Origin: Byssochlamys sp. IMV 00236
Lineage: Eukaryota; Ascomycota; Eurotiomycetes; Eurotiales; Thermoascaceae
DNA: 64,000 nt
Assembly: GCA_001931875.2 (NCBI GenBank)
Contig: MSJH02000807.1
Location: 124,001-188,000, forward strand
Direction: 5' to 3'
The notes beneath the pieces were generated by a model that saw nothing but the letters and a program-made list of their open reading frames with translations, was not told the DNA's origin and did not search any database. This document shows positions 1 through 11,726 of this stretch, in pieces; position 1 is the stretch's first letter, and each line of letters starts with the position of its first letter. Both the position numbers and the translations under genes were made by a program.

Positions 1-2358
1 GCGCCAGTTTTGAAAATCTTCTCATATAGTTCGTTCGAGTCATCGTAGCACATCTCAATCGAGCTTCCTGGCAAGCAGTCGTGGAACTGACAGAGGAGGA
101 CACCCTCCCACATGTCATCAAACTTCTCCTTCGGATATTTGTAGTCACTCTCCGTATTGGCGAGGGATGCTAGCGTGGCCAGAAGTTCCAACTCGCGCAG
201 CAGGAACTCTGATTTGCGGTTGTTTCTCTTGTTGTTTGCCTGAGTCGTGTATGTACCACGGTGAAGTTCGAAATAGAGCTCCCCGTACCAGGTCACAAAG
301 TCTGTACCTGCCGCAGCTTTCTTTTCCAGCCTGGCGAAGAAGTCGTCGACCGAGTCTCCCAGCTTAACTCGCGGCAGCAAACCAATCTTGTCACTTAAGC
401 CGCGGCATCGACGCAACTTCTCGATATGCTCAAAGGTAGGGCCACCACCACCGTCTCCCTTTCCGAAGACGAGCAGCGATGTGTTATCTTGGTCCATAGA
501 CTTGTGCTGAGTAACACTGCGCTTGACATCACCAAAGTGAGCACTAGCAGTGTATGTCTCGGACGGAGCCATGTGGCACAGAACCTGGCTACCATCGAGA
601 GAAACCCAGTTGAACGTCGTGTGAGGGAAGTTGTTGATGTTGTTCCAGCTGAGCTTCTGCGTAAAGAACCGGCTCATGCCAGCCAGACGACACAGCTGTG
701 GCAACTGGCTAGAATAACCGAAGGTGTCTGGTAGCCAGAAGGTGGTACATCTTTCTCCGAAATGGCTCTCGAAGAAACGTTGACCGTACAGGAACTGCCT
801 CACCAGAGACTCTCCACTGGGCATGTTGGTATCATGCTCGACCCAACTGCCACCGATTGGCTGGAAACGTCCCTTCTTCACGTAGCTCTTCACCCGATCG
901 AATACAGAGGGGTAGTACTGCTCCAGCCACTTATACTGTTGTGCCTGGGAACAGGTGAAACGGTGCTCTGGATAGCGATCCAACAAATCGCACTGATTCG
1001 ACCAGGAACGAGCAACCTTACGCTTTGTCTCTGCCCAGGGCCATAGCCAGCAAGTATCGATGTGGCAGTGTCCGATTGCGTAGACAATAGGTTCCTTGTC
1101 GGTCTCATAGACCTCAGATGAGTCGACTTTATCACCCAAGTATTTCTGGGCGATCTGTCTGCCTTTCTTGATGGATTCCTGACTTCCATTGCCCGCAATG
1201 AACGTATCCATGATTGCGTTACAAACCATCAGCGCTTCGTGGGACTCCCATGAGTCGCCGGGAAATTCCCTAGCGGCATCTGCAACCTCGTCAGCTAGCT
1301 GTCCTACTTCCAGTCTCACACTGTCATTTGAACATACCTCCGATAATCCAGAAATCATAATACAGCGCCCGCGCTTCAAGATTGACTGCCGTAATCTGTG
1401 CCTTGTGCAGGGTAAAGTACCTATCCGGACTAGGAGGCTGGATACTGTCCGAAGCCGAGTTACCAAACATGCCATTGCACGCCATTTCGATATAAAACAC
1501 ATGTTCTTTCCCATCGCGCCAGGCGTCAGGAATGATCCATTCAACTCGCTCACCGCCACCAGTCAGACCTTGTAGCGGATGTCCGTTTTCCGTCCAGATC
1601 AGACCTTCATTATTGGCATCCCAGTGAAATTCAAGACGCTCTTTATCACGCATGTCCTCTGGAATGGTCAATCGGATACGGAACCAATGTGTCGACCAGC
1701 TGGGGCCGAAGGAGGCACCGATATGAGTAGGCTTGAACTCATGCTTGACTGCCTCCTCGAACGGCGGACGCTGCAGGTCCGGTACGGAGTACACGGAGAG
1801 CTTAACATGGTCTTCATCAGAATTGACAGCTTCGAAGTACTTGCTGTGTTGGGCAGATAATCGGTCAGCTTATCGTTCCGTAGTGTCTTATCGAGCTTGC
1901 TATCTACATCTTATCGCCAAGCTATGGGGTTCCCCATCTAACAGCATCTCCAAATGAAGGAACGAGTTAACTTACGAAACGAGGTTCTGTCCCTGATACT
2001 GTCCACCTGAGGTGAATTGACGGAGACGATCGCGATAGATGTTGGTGATGTGCTGACCGACAGGGCGCTCCGCCAGCTTGGGCAAGGAGCTGGGAGCTCG
2101 GGAGACAGCTTCTCCACCCATGGCGGCGGGTCTGGAACTCGATAGCTGTAGAAGCTGGCCTGGATCGTTCAGGGCGACGCTATTGAGCGAGGGAGCTGAT
2201 GGGATTGATGGGGCCACGAGAGAGTAAGACTGCGGATCAGTGGCATCAGGCAGCGTGGAAGAGTAGTTGTGTCGACTGGCGTTGATGGCGCCGATGATGT
2301 CTGAAGCAGCGGAGGCTGCGTGTGGAGAGACGCCGTCATGCCGGGAGGCTGGGCCCAT
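1..2358 (-). CDS. ams1: Vacuolar alpha-mannosidase (GH38, Ams1 type), 3' part beyond window edge
   Basis: Glycoside hydrolase family 38 alpha-mannosidase, which in yeast (Ams1) trims free oligomannosides in the vacuole. Exons on the minus strand are 2358-1976, 1843-1338 and 1279-<1; introns of 132 and 58 bases fit the reading phase. About 722 residues are visible. Exon 1 ends in the family motif NIYRDRLRQFTSGGQYQGQN. Exon 3 carries the zinc site IGHCHIDTCWLWPW and the nucleophile motif WLPDTFGYSSQLPQ (Asp). The catalytic domain runs off the left edge, so the C-terminal beta domains are not seen. The first ATG gives an approximately 79-residue low-complexity extension; the next ATG at 2121 would start near where family similarity begins, so the true start is uncertain. 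Vacuolar rather than ER/Golgi type is inferred from the Ams1-like N-terminus and lack of a signal peptide. Confidence 0.93.
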
Positions 2359-2414
2359 GGCGGGGAGAGCGACTTACCCGATGATCTCCGTCTATCTTTA
2401 GCTATCCAACTCAC

Positions 2415-3130
2415 TAAGTATCATACAGCCTCCGTCAGGAATGAGGCAGAGAGAATGATGTCTCTTCTGTCAGCATCCACAGCCAGACCGCCATGACGGA
2501 GACTGGAGACATCTACCGGTTCACACTGTCTAACGGAACGACCACTCATGATCTCAGCCACGTTCGATCGTTCCCGATAAGCAACAAACCATAATCGCCC
2601 GTTAACTAGTGCCATCTTATTGGATTTAAGCACTGTGTCTCCTTAAAGATGCGAGGGATGCTGCGAGGGGTGCGCGGAAGCAGCTCGACAACCAGCCCTG
2701 GCTTGGCGTCAAGCAAGTTGGTGCTTAACTGTGTCTGGGAATATCTCCGATGGTTCCTGCAAGGGAGACGCCAGATACGAACACTGCTCTACGCAGGGAT
2801 AAATACGAGTTCACGAGAAGACTATGTATGCATTGCAGTCGGACATTAACTATCAAACATAACCACAATGTGCCACCGAACCGTGAATACGAGAGAAAAA
2901 AAAAGAAATGGAAATTCGCAATTGATCGATATTATCAAGTAAGAAAGAAAAGAAGGAAATGTAAAAGAAAAAAGAAAATACTGTAGAATTCTCGAGTAAA
3001 GGCTTCCTCCACCCCCCGATCCCATAACCAACTCCCGCTGATTCCATGCAAAGTCCGTAGCGTCGTACATCCATTATACCATCAAAGCCGTAAAGTGAAA
3101 ATACATTGCAAGATATCCTCAAAACTCCTC
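2415..3130. other. Intergenic, no gene seen
   Basis: Upstream region of the alpha-mannosidase gene and downstream region of the next minus-strand gene. It contains a purine-rich AAAG/AAGAAA tract around 2890-2980. The short open frames here lack recognisable similarity and look random. Confidence 0.6.
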
Positions 3131-4477
3131 CTACAGGAGATAATTAACCCCTGCGTGTCGCCAAGGGTCCACAGGACCGATCATCTTGATCTGTTTCTTG
3201 AGCTCCGCTCGCCTCCGGTCTGCTCTCGTCTCCATGAGTTTCTTCTTTGCCCCATCCAGAGCGGAAATCATCTGACTAGTCCCGCTGTGCAAGGCCTTCA
3301 CGTACTGCTGCGTTTGTTGCTGGAGCTGTGTAGAACGCGGTTGGGTAAGAGGCGGTGTTGGGTTGATACAGGTGCACTGGCGCATCTCTATCATGGACGA
3401 TGTGCGCCTAGGATGCCTGGGGACAGTATCATTTGAGCCTTTGCTGTAGCTGGCCCGGCGATAGAGAAGTAGATCCCCACCAGCCTTGAATCCATAGTCC
3501 TCATATGATTCGGTTGGATAAAGCTGTTGGCGTGATGATTGAGTAACCAACGTCCGGCTCCGTGAGGAACTGAAACTAGAACCGGAGCTGGTGCCAGGAG
3601 AAATGGGCAGTGTCCGCATCCGATGATATACATCGGCAAAGTTCTGCTGCAATCCTGATTCGGAGTCGTCATAGAGCGACTTGGAGTCCATCGCATGATA
3701 CGCACCCCGTTGAGCATAAGGGTGGTTTGACTTCACATTCGGCCTTTGCGTTTTCTGATCATGACTCTTCTTGCGGGACGCGGTTTTCTGCATGCAGGAC
3801 CGGATTGAATCACGAATTCCATGGCCGAGAAGAAGAGCTTTGTTCTCCGAAGAGAGCCAACGACTGCCGCTCCTGCCGAATTCGAGAGATGCCGGAAGTG
3901 ATACTGGGGACTTACGTCCCCGAAGACGTCTCTTCAATCCATGAGAGCGTCCAGAGTAGGTCGCTGCCTGCAATCCAGAGGGGGTCGCTAATTCAGGGAA
4001 GAAATCGAATTTCTTTTCGCGGAAGTAAGGCCCAGCTTTAATGCGGGCATGTATGTCGCCTCCAAATCGTTCCTGGGTCATGAATGCTTTCAGTGACAGC
4101 GAAGAGACCTTGTCTCGGCTCAGTTGACCCAGTGAAGGTCTGGTTGAGAGAGCCCCTGCCGTTGCGGGACGTGTAAGGACCGTGGAGTAATCGTATGGAT
4201 CTGACGCAACTGGTATGTGAGAATCATCCGTCGTCTCAGTCGAAGTCCGGTATATGAAAGTTTCAAGTAAGCTATCCTGGCTAGATAAGCTCGAGCTTCT
4301 CTCCGGCGTCTCGGGCAGTGGCTTCGCGGGCAATGGTTTGTTCAAGATATCCACCGAGATATCAGACTGTGAAATGAAGAAAGGTCCCGGCGGCACCACC
4401 ACCTCCAACCCTTCCAGCGACTTTGACGGTTTCACCGGAGGCGGCTGTCTGTAGTAGGGTTTTGGCGGTGAACGCAT
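3131..4477 (-). CDS. Hypothetical fungal protein, mostly disordered, 448 residues, intronless
   Basis: Single uninterrupted frame from ATG at 4477; the frame continues four codons further 5' only from a TTG, so 4477 is the first ATG. I do not recognise a family. The N-terminus is proline-rich (SPPKPYYRQPPPVKP), followed by long Ser/Thr/Arg-rich stretches with basic patches such as GLKRRLRGRKS. Near residues 330-355 there is a run of serines. The C-terminus is the most protein-like part: a charged helix (MISALDGAKKKLMETRADRR) followed by KKQIKMIGPVDPWRH. No signal peptide or membrane segment is visible. The length of the open frame on this strand and lack of stops argue that it is a real gene. 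Function unknown; a signalling or scaffold role would be speculation. Confidence 0.75.
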   Translation of the reverse strand: MRSPPKPYYRQPPPVKPSKSLEGLEVVVPPGPFFISQSDISVDILNKPLPAKPLPETPERSSSLSSQDSLLETFIYRTSTETTDDSHIPVASDPYDYSTVLTRPATAGALSTRPSLGQLSRDKVSSLSLKAFMTQERFGGDIHARIKAGPYFREKKFDFFPELATPSGLQAATYSGRSHGLKRRLRGRKSPVSLPASLEFGRSGSRWLSSENKALLLGHGIRDSIRSCMQKTASRKKSHDQKTQRPNVKSNHPYAQRGAYHAMDSKSLYDDSESGLQQNFADVYHRMRTLPISPGTSSGSSFSSSRSRTLVTQSSRQQLYPTESYEDYGFKAGGDLLLYRRASYSKGSNDTVPRHPRRTSSMIEMRQCTCINPTPPLTQPRSTQLQQQTQQYVKALHSGTSQMISALDGAKKKLMETRADRRRAELKKQIKMIGPVDPWRHAGVNYLL

Positions 4478-5082
4478 GGACACTACCAATTATGCAAGAA
4501 CAATTGTAACGACGGTAAGCGACTGCTGAATAACGGCCGATGTGCTGCAGTCGAGTTGCGGGGGAGTACCGACTACATAAGATGAGCGAATCCTTTTAAG
4601 AAAACAAAAAAAGAAAGTTCGAGATCGGAAAGGAGCGTCCTGGTTTTCTGCTCGTCAGCAGCCACTATCTCAAGCCAGATCTCGCATGGAGTATGGAACA
4701 AAGAGGAATCCTCCATGTGTCTGGGTTTCATCTCTTCAACATGGCGCGAGGCCTACAAATAAAACGTCCAGGAACGAGACCTAACCCTGCCCGCTTTTCT
4801 TTTTTTTTACACTAGAACAAAAGAAGCCCGAAATCCGGAGGGGATGCTGCATGGGATAATCAGAGATTTGCACTATTATTGTGTGGGCATCGGTAGAACC
4901 GCTGGATTAAACGGCTGGATATGACTGACCATTGTCGGTGGTTGGAATGTGGTGACACCTATGCAAGGGGTGGAAATGGCCTATAATACCACGCAGCACG
5001 CCACAAGCGCTGAACCCGCAGCTATCGCCATCGAGAACGACAAACAGCATGAAACAAAAATAAATTATCGGGAATGTTTGCT
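4478..5082. other. Intergenic, no gene seen
   Basis: Promoter side of the disordered-protein gene and 3' side of the Nudix gene. Contains a T-rich tract at about 4797-4809. No coding signal found. Confidence 0.6.
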
Positions 5083-6681
5083 CTATGTTAGTTTGGAAGC
5101 TTTCTGCATGGTCTCTCGCGTGAGTTCGTCACCCGGCTTCCTGTCAGAACTCAAGCGACCCATCTTACGCAGCTTGGCAATCATTTCTTCATCACCAAAT
5201 TCGCTATTATGTTCAAACTCTGGTTCCTGATCGTATGCAAGCCTAGCAACATCAACGAGGATCCGGGCCGTCATACCCCAGACCCTGTAGCGATTGAGTT
5301 GCCCCGACTTTTCCTGCTCCTCGAGCTTGCTAACGGCCAGGTTCTGGTCCCTGCTCCGGGCCCTTGGCTTAGTGACCGATTTCTCCGAAATGGGAACAAA
5401 GAAGTGATGCACTATGTCCTGCGTTAGGCTAACGACATGTCATCAATGATGGGATCTGTCAACAGTCGAACTCACTCCGCCATTCGGATTCATGCCAGTC
5501 CACCCAGGCCCCCTTGTACCAGTCTTCGGGCTTACCGGGAGGGGCTTGACTGCCGTCTGCCACGCGATGTTCATCCCGTAGCATGAGGAAATTATGAAAG
5601 GGGGCCGTGAAGACGGCGGCTACTTCTCTGGCGTCAAGTCTCGGGATAAGCGAAACCTCTGGGTCAGCATTCTTCCCTGTCGTCTCGTCATAAGAGTGTA
5701 AGAGTGCCACGCAAGGGCGGACGACAAGCTCTGTCCTGGCCAGGTTAGCTGGCAGCTCACACAGGTGTTCCACCCGGAAGGGAGCAGGAAGCCGTTGATC
5801 GATATCGGGCAGACCGATCTCTTCATGTGCCTCCCGCCGGGCCGTCTGCCAGGGAGTTTCTTCTAATGAATCGGCCCTCCCTAGATCAGGTTAGTATTAT
5901 CATAGTCGCACATGCTAGTTGTTTGCCGCAGATCTGAATGAACATCTCATTACATACCTCCTGGAAGCGCAGCTTGACCAGCATCTGCTCAAATTATCAG
6001 TACCAGTTCCCAATTTAGTGGAGAAACGTAGCCATCTTCTGGAACCGCCTAGCGTCGATGGCTTGATATGACCTCTCGAATCGCCCCAGCAATCCATATA
6101 GACAATGCTATGATAGACACGGCATTATTGCAACCAATTCCCACATGGTAAGATGACGCCGAACAAAGGAGAGATCAAAACTTACATGAACTCAACGTCT
6201 TCGCACGAATCGTAAGCACGACTCTCAAATCCCCATTCTGATCCGCATAAAGCAGCACCAACACCGCAGCCCTCCTCGATAGCGGGACGTCATAATAATT
6301 TGTCTTTGGCGCTACATACGACCTCAATCGCGCAATTGCTGCCTGGGTAGTAGGCGCCTCGCCTCGAATCAGTCATCGTTGGATACCTCTCGCATACTCT
6401 CACATGCTTTCCCACAACAAGGAATTCCAGAAGGGAAAAGAAGCACATCGGAAAATTGAAAAGGATCCGCTTCATCCTCCTCCCCGTATCAAGTAGAGAG
6501 GAAATATCCAGTAGTAACTCACCTCCGAAGCAGACGATAGCGGGGCCATATTCCTCTTCCTGTCACCACCCGATGCTGACACTGAAGACGATATAGAACG
6601 TAACTGCGGATTCCAACAAGACCCAGATAACAGTACTAACGGCTTGCGCGTGCTGAATAGCCGGAAAGTAGATCGGTTCAT
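5083..6681 (-). CDS. pcd1: Nudix hydrolase, Pcd1-like CoA diphosphatase, probably peroxisomal/mitochondrial
   Basis: Five exons, minus strand: 6681-6523, 6342-6186, 5984-5958, 5880-5476, 5411-5083, giving 358 residues. Pcd1-type enzymes cleave coenzyme A and its oxidised or acyl forms into phosphopantetheine and 3',5'-ADP. The Nudix box (G-x5-E-x7-REUxEExGU) is complete: GRADSLEE then PWQTARREAHEEIG, and it is assembled across two splice junctions around a 27-base internal exon. The mid-protein block RLRSYVAPKTNYYDVPLSRR is the usual lead-in to the fold. The first 45 residues are Arg/Ser-rich without acidic residues (MNRSTFRLFSTRKPLVLLSG), resembling a mitochondrial presequence; a second in-frame ATG follows it (MAPLSS), so alternative starts could give two locations. 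No C-terminal SKL signal is present (ends ASKLT). Family call is strong, substrate is inferred. Confidence 0.88.
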
Positions 6682-7449
6682 ACTAATGTGATATGGAGAC
6701 TGGGGGGCACAGACACGGAATGCGTCTAACGGTCCCGTTGCTCATCAGTCAGGCGGACTGTTGATGATCGCTTGTAAGAAGATTAGGGAACCGGAGGATG
6801 TACTTAGATGGTTAGTTGGGCAGTTAGCTAGTAGCCTAGGCTTGCTTACTGGAATGCTAAGAGGTCTGTCAGCGGTGTCAGCGCTTAACCTTGGATTAGC
6901 AGGTACTTGCCGAGGTTAGCGGGATTGCTTGATGATCAGGAACGTCCGAAAGGAAAAGATTGCAAGTACAGTACAATATTCCTCGCTATAATGGCATTGT
7001 CTAGGTCAATGTGGTTCTTGACCGGTTATTTTATATTTCTATTTATAGGTAAATTGACTGGATTATGGATACTAGTTTCGCTGCGATCTTTTCTCTTATC
7101 ATTTACTGGGAAGATGGAACTGGGATTCTTGGTCGAATTTACTAAAGTTATCATACATTCGGCGCAGATACCGCTCATTTAACACAGCCAACCCACAGAA
7201 CGTAGTATAGGAAATCGGAGAAAGGTAGTATATCTTTAGGGGCAAAAAGAATCCAAATTCTAGTATGTGTTAAAAATACATGAAATGCGACATAGGAGAT
7301 TCCTCGACGAGAGGGGATCGTAGACGTGCCATCCCAGAAACCATAATCTATAAGATAGGAGATTAAAAACGGAAATATTCCGTACGGACTCGACTTAAAT
7401 CACTGCGACATCTTACCGCTTCTGGTCGATCCACGGGGCACGTCAGAAT
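6682..7449. other. Intergenic, AT-rich, no gene seen
   Basis: Lies between the Nudix gene start and the 3' end of the LETM1 gene, both on the minus strand. An open frame at 6907-7182 on the plus strand is hydrophobic by AT composition and has no recognisable similarity. Confidence 0.6.
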
Positions 7450-9219
7450 CTATTTGGTCTCCTTCTGCTCTTTCTCCTGCTCCACCTTCTCGGTCTGTTT
7501 ATCATTCTTCTCGGCTTCCTTGCCGTCCTCCACGGCTTCATTCGCTTCAGCGGCTTGCTTCGCATCAGCCGTGGCTACCTTGGCATCCTCATCAATATCT
7601 TCCATATCCTTGGGTGCAGGCACTCCCTTCTCTTCGTTATGGGTGTTTTGCTGGTTCTCCTCCTCAATAAGCTCCTGCTGCTCCTTAATGACCTCCAGAC
7701 GCTGCTTGTTAGTAGCGGCGCCTTCAGCGTTGTGCACCTCGAGCTCGATCTCATGGAACAGTTCTTCGGGGATACTAGACAGGACAGCCTGCAGAGCGTC
7801 GATCTGGGAAGCCATCTCTGATTCCTTGCCGTGCTGGGCATACATGTAGGCATTGCTGAGAACCAGGAGCGTCGAGGGGACACCCTGTTTCAACCGCAAA
7901 TCGAGCCACATGGACAGATCCTCCCGGAGTCGGGCGGGAGACACCCCATGGGTGCGAAGACCACGCGAAGCACAAGCCATCTGAAGCTCGGGCACCGACA
8001 GTGAGTCAACACCCTCGTAGAAGATAGCACGGTCATCGCGCTTAATCTGGCGCATGCGGTGACGGATACTGTAACGGAGCATCGCATCAGTGCCGAAAGA
8101 GTTCAGGTTCATGTATTTGCACATGGCGACCAGTTGAGGACGGGACAGGTTGTCGAGAGTCAGATCATCCTTGAAGATCTTGCAGACCTTGACGACATCC
8201 TCGGGGGAGGGGGACTCGCCCGTCGTGCGAATCTTTCTGAAGAACTCGGTGAACTCCTCTTTCTTCGCATTGGCAGCGCTCACAGGGAGACCAGTCTCAC
8301 GGAGAGTGTTCTGGAGGAACGAGGCGACTTCCTTTCGAGTTGATCGCAGGTTCATGGCCTTCTGTTCACGCGACTTCTGTCCTTCGTATGTACTAGGAAG
8401 CATGTTGGGGAAGAGCTTCAAAGCGACGGGAAGCAGAAGTTCAGCAAATGGAACAATAACGAACATCGCGAACGGGACCAGCCGTCCGAGGTCCTTGACA
8501 GTTCTTTGAAGCTAGAATATAATCGCGTCAGCGGATCTCCTGTCAGCAATGTAGAAGAACACTCCGGCTAACCTGTCTGTTCTCACGACGACTCAGCTCA
8601 TACCCGGCCGCCATCTTCATAGCCAGTTTTGTACTGATCTTGACTTCTGTCGCAAGAAGCTTGGTACCATCCCAGTAGTGTTGGGCCTCCTTCTTGATCT
8701 TCTGGCCGATAGTCAACTTCTTCTCCTTCTTGTCCTCGACGACTTTGTCTTTCTTGTCCAAATCAGCACTAGTTTTGGCGGCCTCCGCTTCCCCCGCTTT
8801 CTTTTCATCTACCCGCTGTGAATTCGAAGATTCCGACTGCGAACCCACGGACTGGCCCTCATTCTTGGGAGACGGGTTCTTTTCGCTCTGCTGCGAGAGC
8901 GGCTTCTTGGCCTCTTCTGCATTGAAGCCCGGAGGAGGGAAAGATGACGAGGAATTGGCTGAGTGCGAGGTCTCGGTGGAATAGAAGCGCTGGTGAGGGA
9001 CAAGAATGGCCAGAGCCTGGATGTGCGAGGGGAGTCGCCCGCCGTTGAATCGGAGATTTGCTGCGGAAGCGGCGGCCAAGGCGCTGGGTACACGACCACG
9101 GACTAAGAGAAAGCACATATATTAGTCTTTTATATATGAGTAGGAATATATCGAGTAAGCTTACCGGTCAAATTGGGCCGCTGCACGGATGCGCCGCGAA
9201 CCAGTCTGGCAGACCTCAT
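7450..9219 (-). CDS. mdm38: LETM1/Mdm38 mitochondrial inner-membrane protein
   Basis: Three exons: 9219-9165, 9102-8573, 8511-7450, giving 548 residues. LETM1/Mdm38 proteins sit in the mitochondrial inner membrane, support K+/H+ exchange and volume control, and bind mitoribosomes. The N-terminus (MRSARLVRGASVQRP) is a basic presequence. A low-complexity acidic/basic linker follows, then the conserved block from LTIGQKIKKEAQHYWDGTKL, a single membrane segment (FAMFVIVPFAELLLPVALKL) and the ribosome-binding-like LETM1 domain with FRKIRTTGESPSPEDVVKVC and GLRTHGVSPARLREDLSMWL. The last 100 residues are a Glu/Lys-rich coiled-coil tail, longer than in yeast. The first exon carries only 55 coding bases. 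Identification is firm from the domain order. Confidence 0.94.
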
Positions 9220-9989
9220 TGTGACGGACGTTGCGGAAGTTCAAAAGTAATGGCGGCCTGGAGACAGCGAGGAAAATAATCTGACACAACAACGTCGACT
9301 AATCCACTTTCTCAAGTGGCCTCAGGCGACAGGAGACGGAGAAACTATGCACAGGTTCCCTGTATCAGATTCAGATTACTCGGGAGTGTCTTGCTTGATG
9401 GCCATCCAGCTGGTGACGCTTGAGGAAGACCTGGCAGTTGTCACGTGACCGACGGGCTCGGCGTTACTTGCTCCGCGCCGGAGTTACGGGGCGGACACGC
9501 AATACTAATTAGTCCGGATTGGGTGGTACTACTATTACACCTCAGCTTTTTCTTGCTTTTCTTGGGATCAACAGCGATTATCACAAAACATCATAGCGGG
9601 ACATTCGGAAAGGCTATGGTAGGCTATGCCCCATAACTACAATTATTAATGGTTCCACAAAAGTAACGAGGAACAAGCTTTGTTCACATTGAAGGTTAAA
9701 TTCATTACGGTCATAGAAGACACTAGCTCAAGACAATATGATATAGTCATGGTTCGCAGAAAGACAAGGAAAATGCAGACAGCCTTGGCTAAAGGACAAG
9801 GGACCTGTACGACTCCCGAAAACCGTCCTCAATATCAATGACTCCCCCAAAAGGTATATATCCCGATATCTAAACCAAAAACCCACATTCTAGATATGAC
9901 GTTATGCATAAACATGTTAGAATAACGCAAACCGGATTCTAGCGATTCAACGAAAGCTGAAACATAGAAAACTTGAAACTGGTCAAGAC
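9220..9989. other. Intergenic, no gene seen
   Basis: Upstream of the LETM1 gene and downstream of the Gpc1 gene (both minus strand). Nothing coding was recognised. Confidence 0.6.
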
Positions 9990-11726
9990 TCAGTTCCTCG
10001 GTCGCACAGCGTTTGGAGGACTGTCCTCAACGCCGCTCACGATTGGTTTCGCGTCGAGGAGAGGAATGGAGTCAATGCTTGAGCCGGATGTCCCCCTCTC
10101 GGAATGTTTGTTCGTATCATCCAGCAGCTGCGCCCCTGTCGTCTGCACCCCGTCCGGGGTAAGAATGGGACTGGTAGTTCCTTCTGGGGAGGCTTGCCAC
10201 TTGGCGACGTCCCTTCGTAGCTGTTCGAGCTCTTTCTGGAACCGCTTGCCAAAGACATCGATATAGTAGGTCGCGCCATTGTAGATACTCCAGATAAAGA
10301 CAACACTGAGGAAGGCCGAACTAGCCCACTTATACCAGAACCAGATAGGACACGGAATCATGGTCAGGATGGCATAAAAATACTGAATCAGCATGAATGC
10401 CGGTTCCTGCAGCACCTCGGGCAGACTCAAGACGATCTTGCCAATCCATGTCTTTGCATAGGATTTGCGCAGCCAGGTAAAGCTAGTGGGCCGTCCCGCA
10501 GCGATTTGCTCACGATGTCGGACCGTGATGAGGAAGTGATATGACAGCTGCCAGACGAGGTACGGAACCGTGGCCCATATCACCATATCACCGAGGGAAT
10601 AGTGCTCTGGCGACGCAGGATCGCTGTACTTGATGGCGTAAATCGCCGGGAACCTCTCCTTGAGGATCTCCGGGGCTGTCAGATGCGTGAGACAATGCAG
10701 GGCTGCTGGAGGCATGATATGGATAAAGACACTGTGTACAAGACATCAGCAACTCTGCGGACACAGAAAACTGTTTTGACACACTTACCTGACGACTTTA
10801 TCCATACTGTGGAAGACCATGGAGTTCCGCCACATAGCAATCGCAACGGCGTTATTTCCGTACGCCAAGCAATATGTGCTGATGAACAGTCTCTTCGAGT
10901 TCGGGAAGACGAAGAAGCTGAGCATACACATCATGTTGACAAAGTAACAGAGGTCAGCAAGGAAATAGTGGTAACCACGCTTCCGGTAGGTGTAGAACCG
11001 GATTGGCATAAAATAGGCCAGCTGACCGCTATACCACAAGTACAAGTATTCCGGGTAGGCGCCAATCAAGTAACCGCTGATAAAGATATTCAATATACCG
11101 GCGATGAAAAACAACTTCTCTCGCAGAGTGACCGTCGACGTCTTATTCCACTGAGCTCCCAGGCGGTCGACAGATTCTCTCATCCGTCGACGGTATTTGT
11201 CTAGCTGTTCATCGGCGGTCGGAACGCGCCTCTTCCACTCTCCCACAACGCGATCCCTGGCCTGTAGTGACGTCGACTTCAATCTCTCGCGTTGTTTTCT
11301 GACGCGTTCTCTCTGAGCGGTCAACGTCTGCTGCCATCTCTCCAGCTTCTGATGCAGTGCAAGGTTGTCTAAGATGTCGAAGACCGTAAGCTTGTCAAGC
11401 GGCGGGAAGGTATCCCAGTCTTCCTGGTACGAGCTGCTGTTTGAGAACGAAGGATTGCGCGACAACGCCCCAGGGCTGGGGGGGACTGAAGAGAGCGCAT
11501 CACTTGGAACTGCGAGTGGTTCCTGCTCGAGAGCCTCCGGGGTCGGGCTATCGAAGGGGTCCTCAGAAGCCAAGGATCCCTCGACTGCTGGCTCGGACCT
11601 TCTGCGTTGGGGGACACCAGAGTCGTCCATGAGGAGCTTCTGCTGGAAAGAAAATATTGTCGGTCCGTCGCGACTGTGAAGGGAGTATGACCGACTGAGG
11701 AAACGGGAGAACGTCAGTATCGCCAT
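9990..11726 (-). CDS. gpc1: Glycerophosphocholine acyltransferase Gpc1 (DUF2838 family)
   Basis: Two exons, 11726-10789 and 10731-9990, joined at a 57-base intron; 559 residues. Gpc1 proteins (yeast YGR149W) acylate glycerophosphocholine to lysophosphatidylcholine in the phosphatidylcholine remodelling cycle. A disordered N-terminal half contains a coiled-coil-like basic helix (QTLTAQRERVRKQRERLK). The membrane region follows with about eight hydrophobic segments, including the conserved family stretch YLYLWYSGQLAYFMPIRFY, YGNNAVAIAMWRNSMVFHSM and, across the splice, FIHIMPPAALHCLTHL. The His in FIHIMPP is the family's conserved residue. The C-terminal 80 residues are Ser/Thr/Pro-rich. The first ATG is at 11726, but the second one at 11630 (MDDSGVPQRR) begins a more typical cytosolic N-terminus and may be the real start. 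Confidence 0.9.

Noticed and set aside
2853..3122. Minus-strand hydrophobic frames before the alpha-mannosidase
   Set aside because: They read the complement of an AAG-rich tract and have no similarity; treated as noise.
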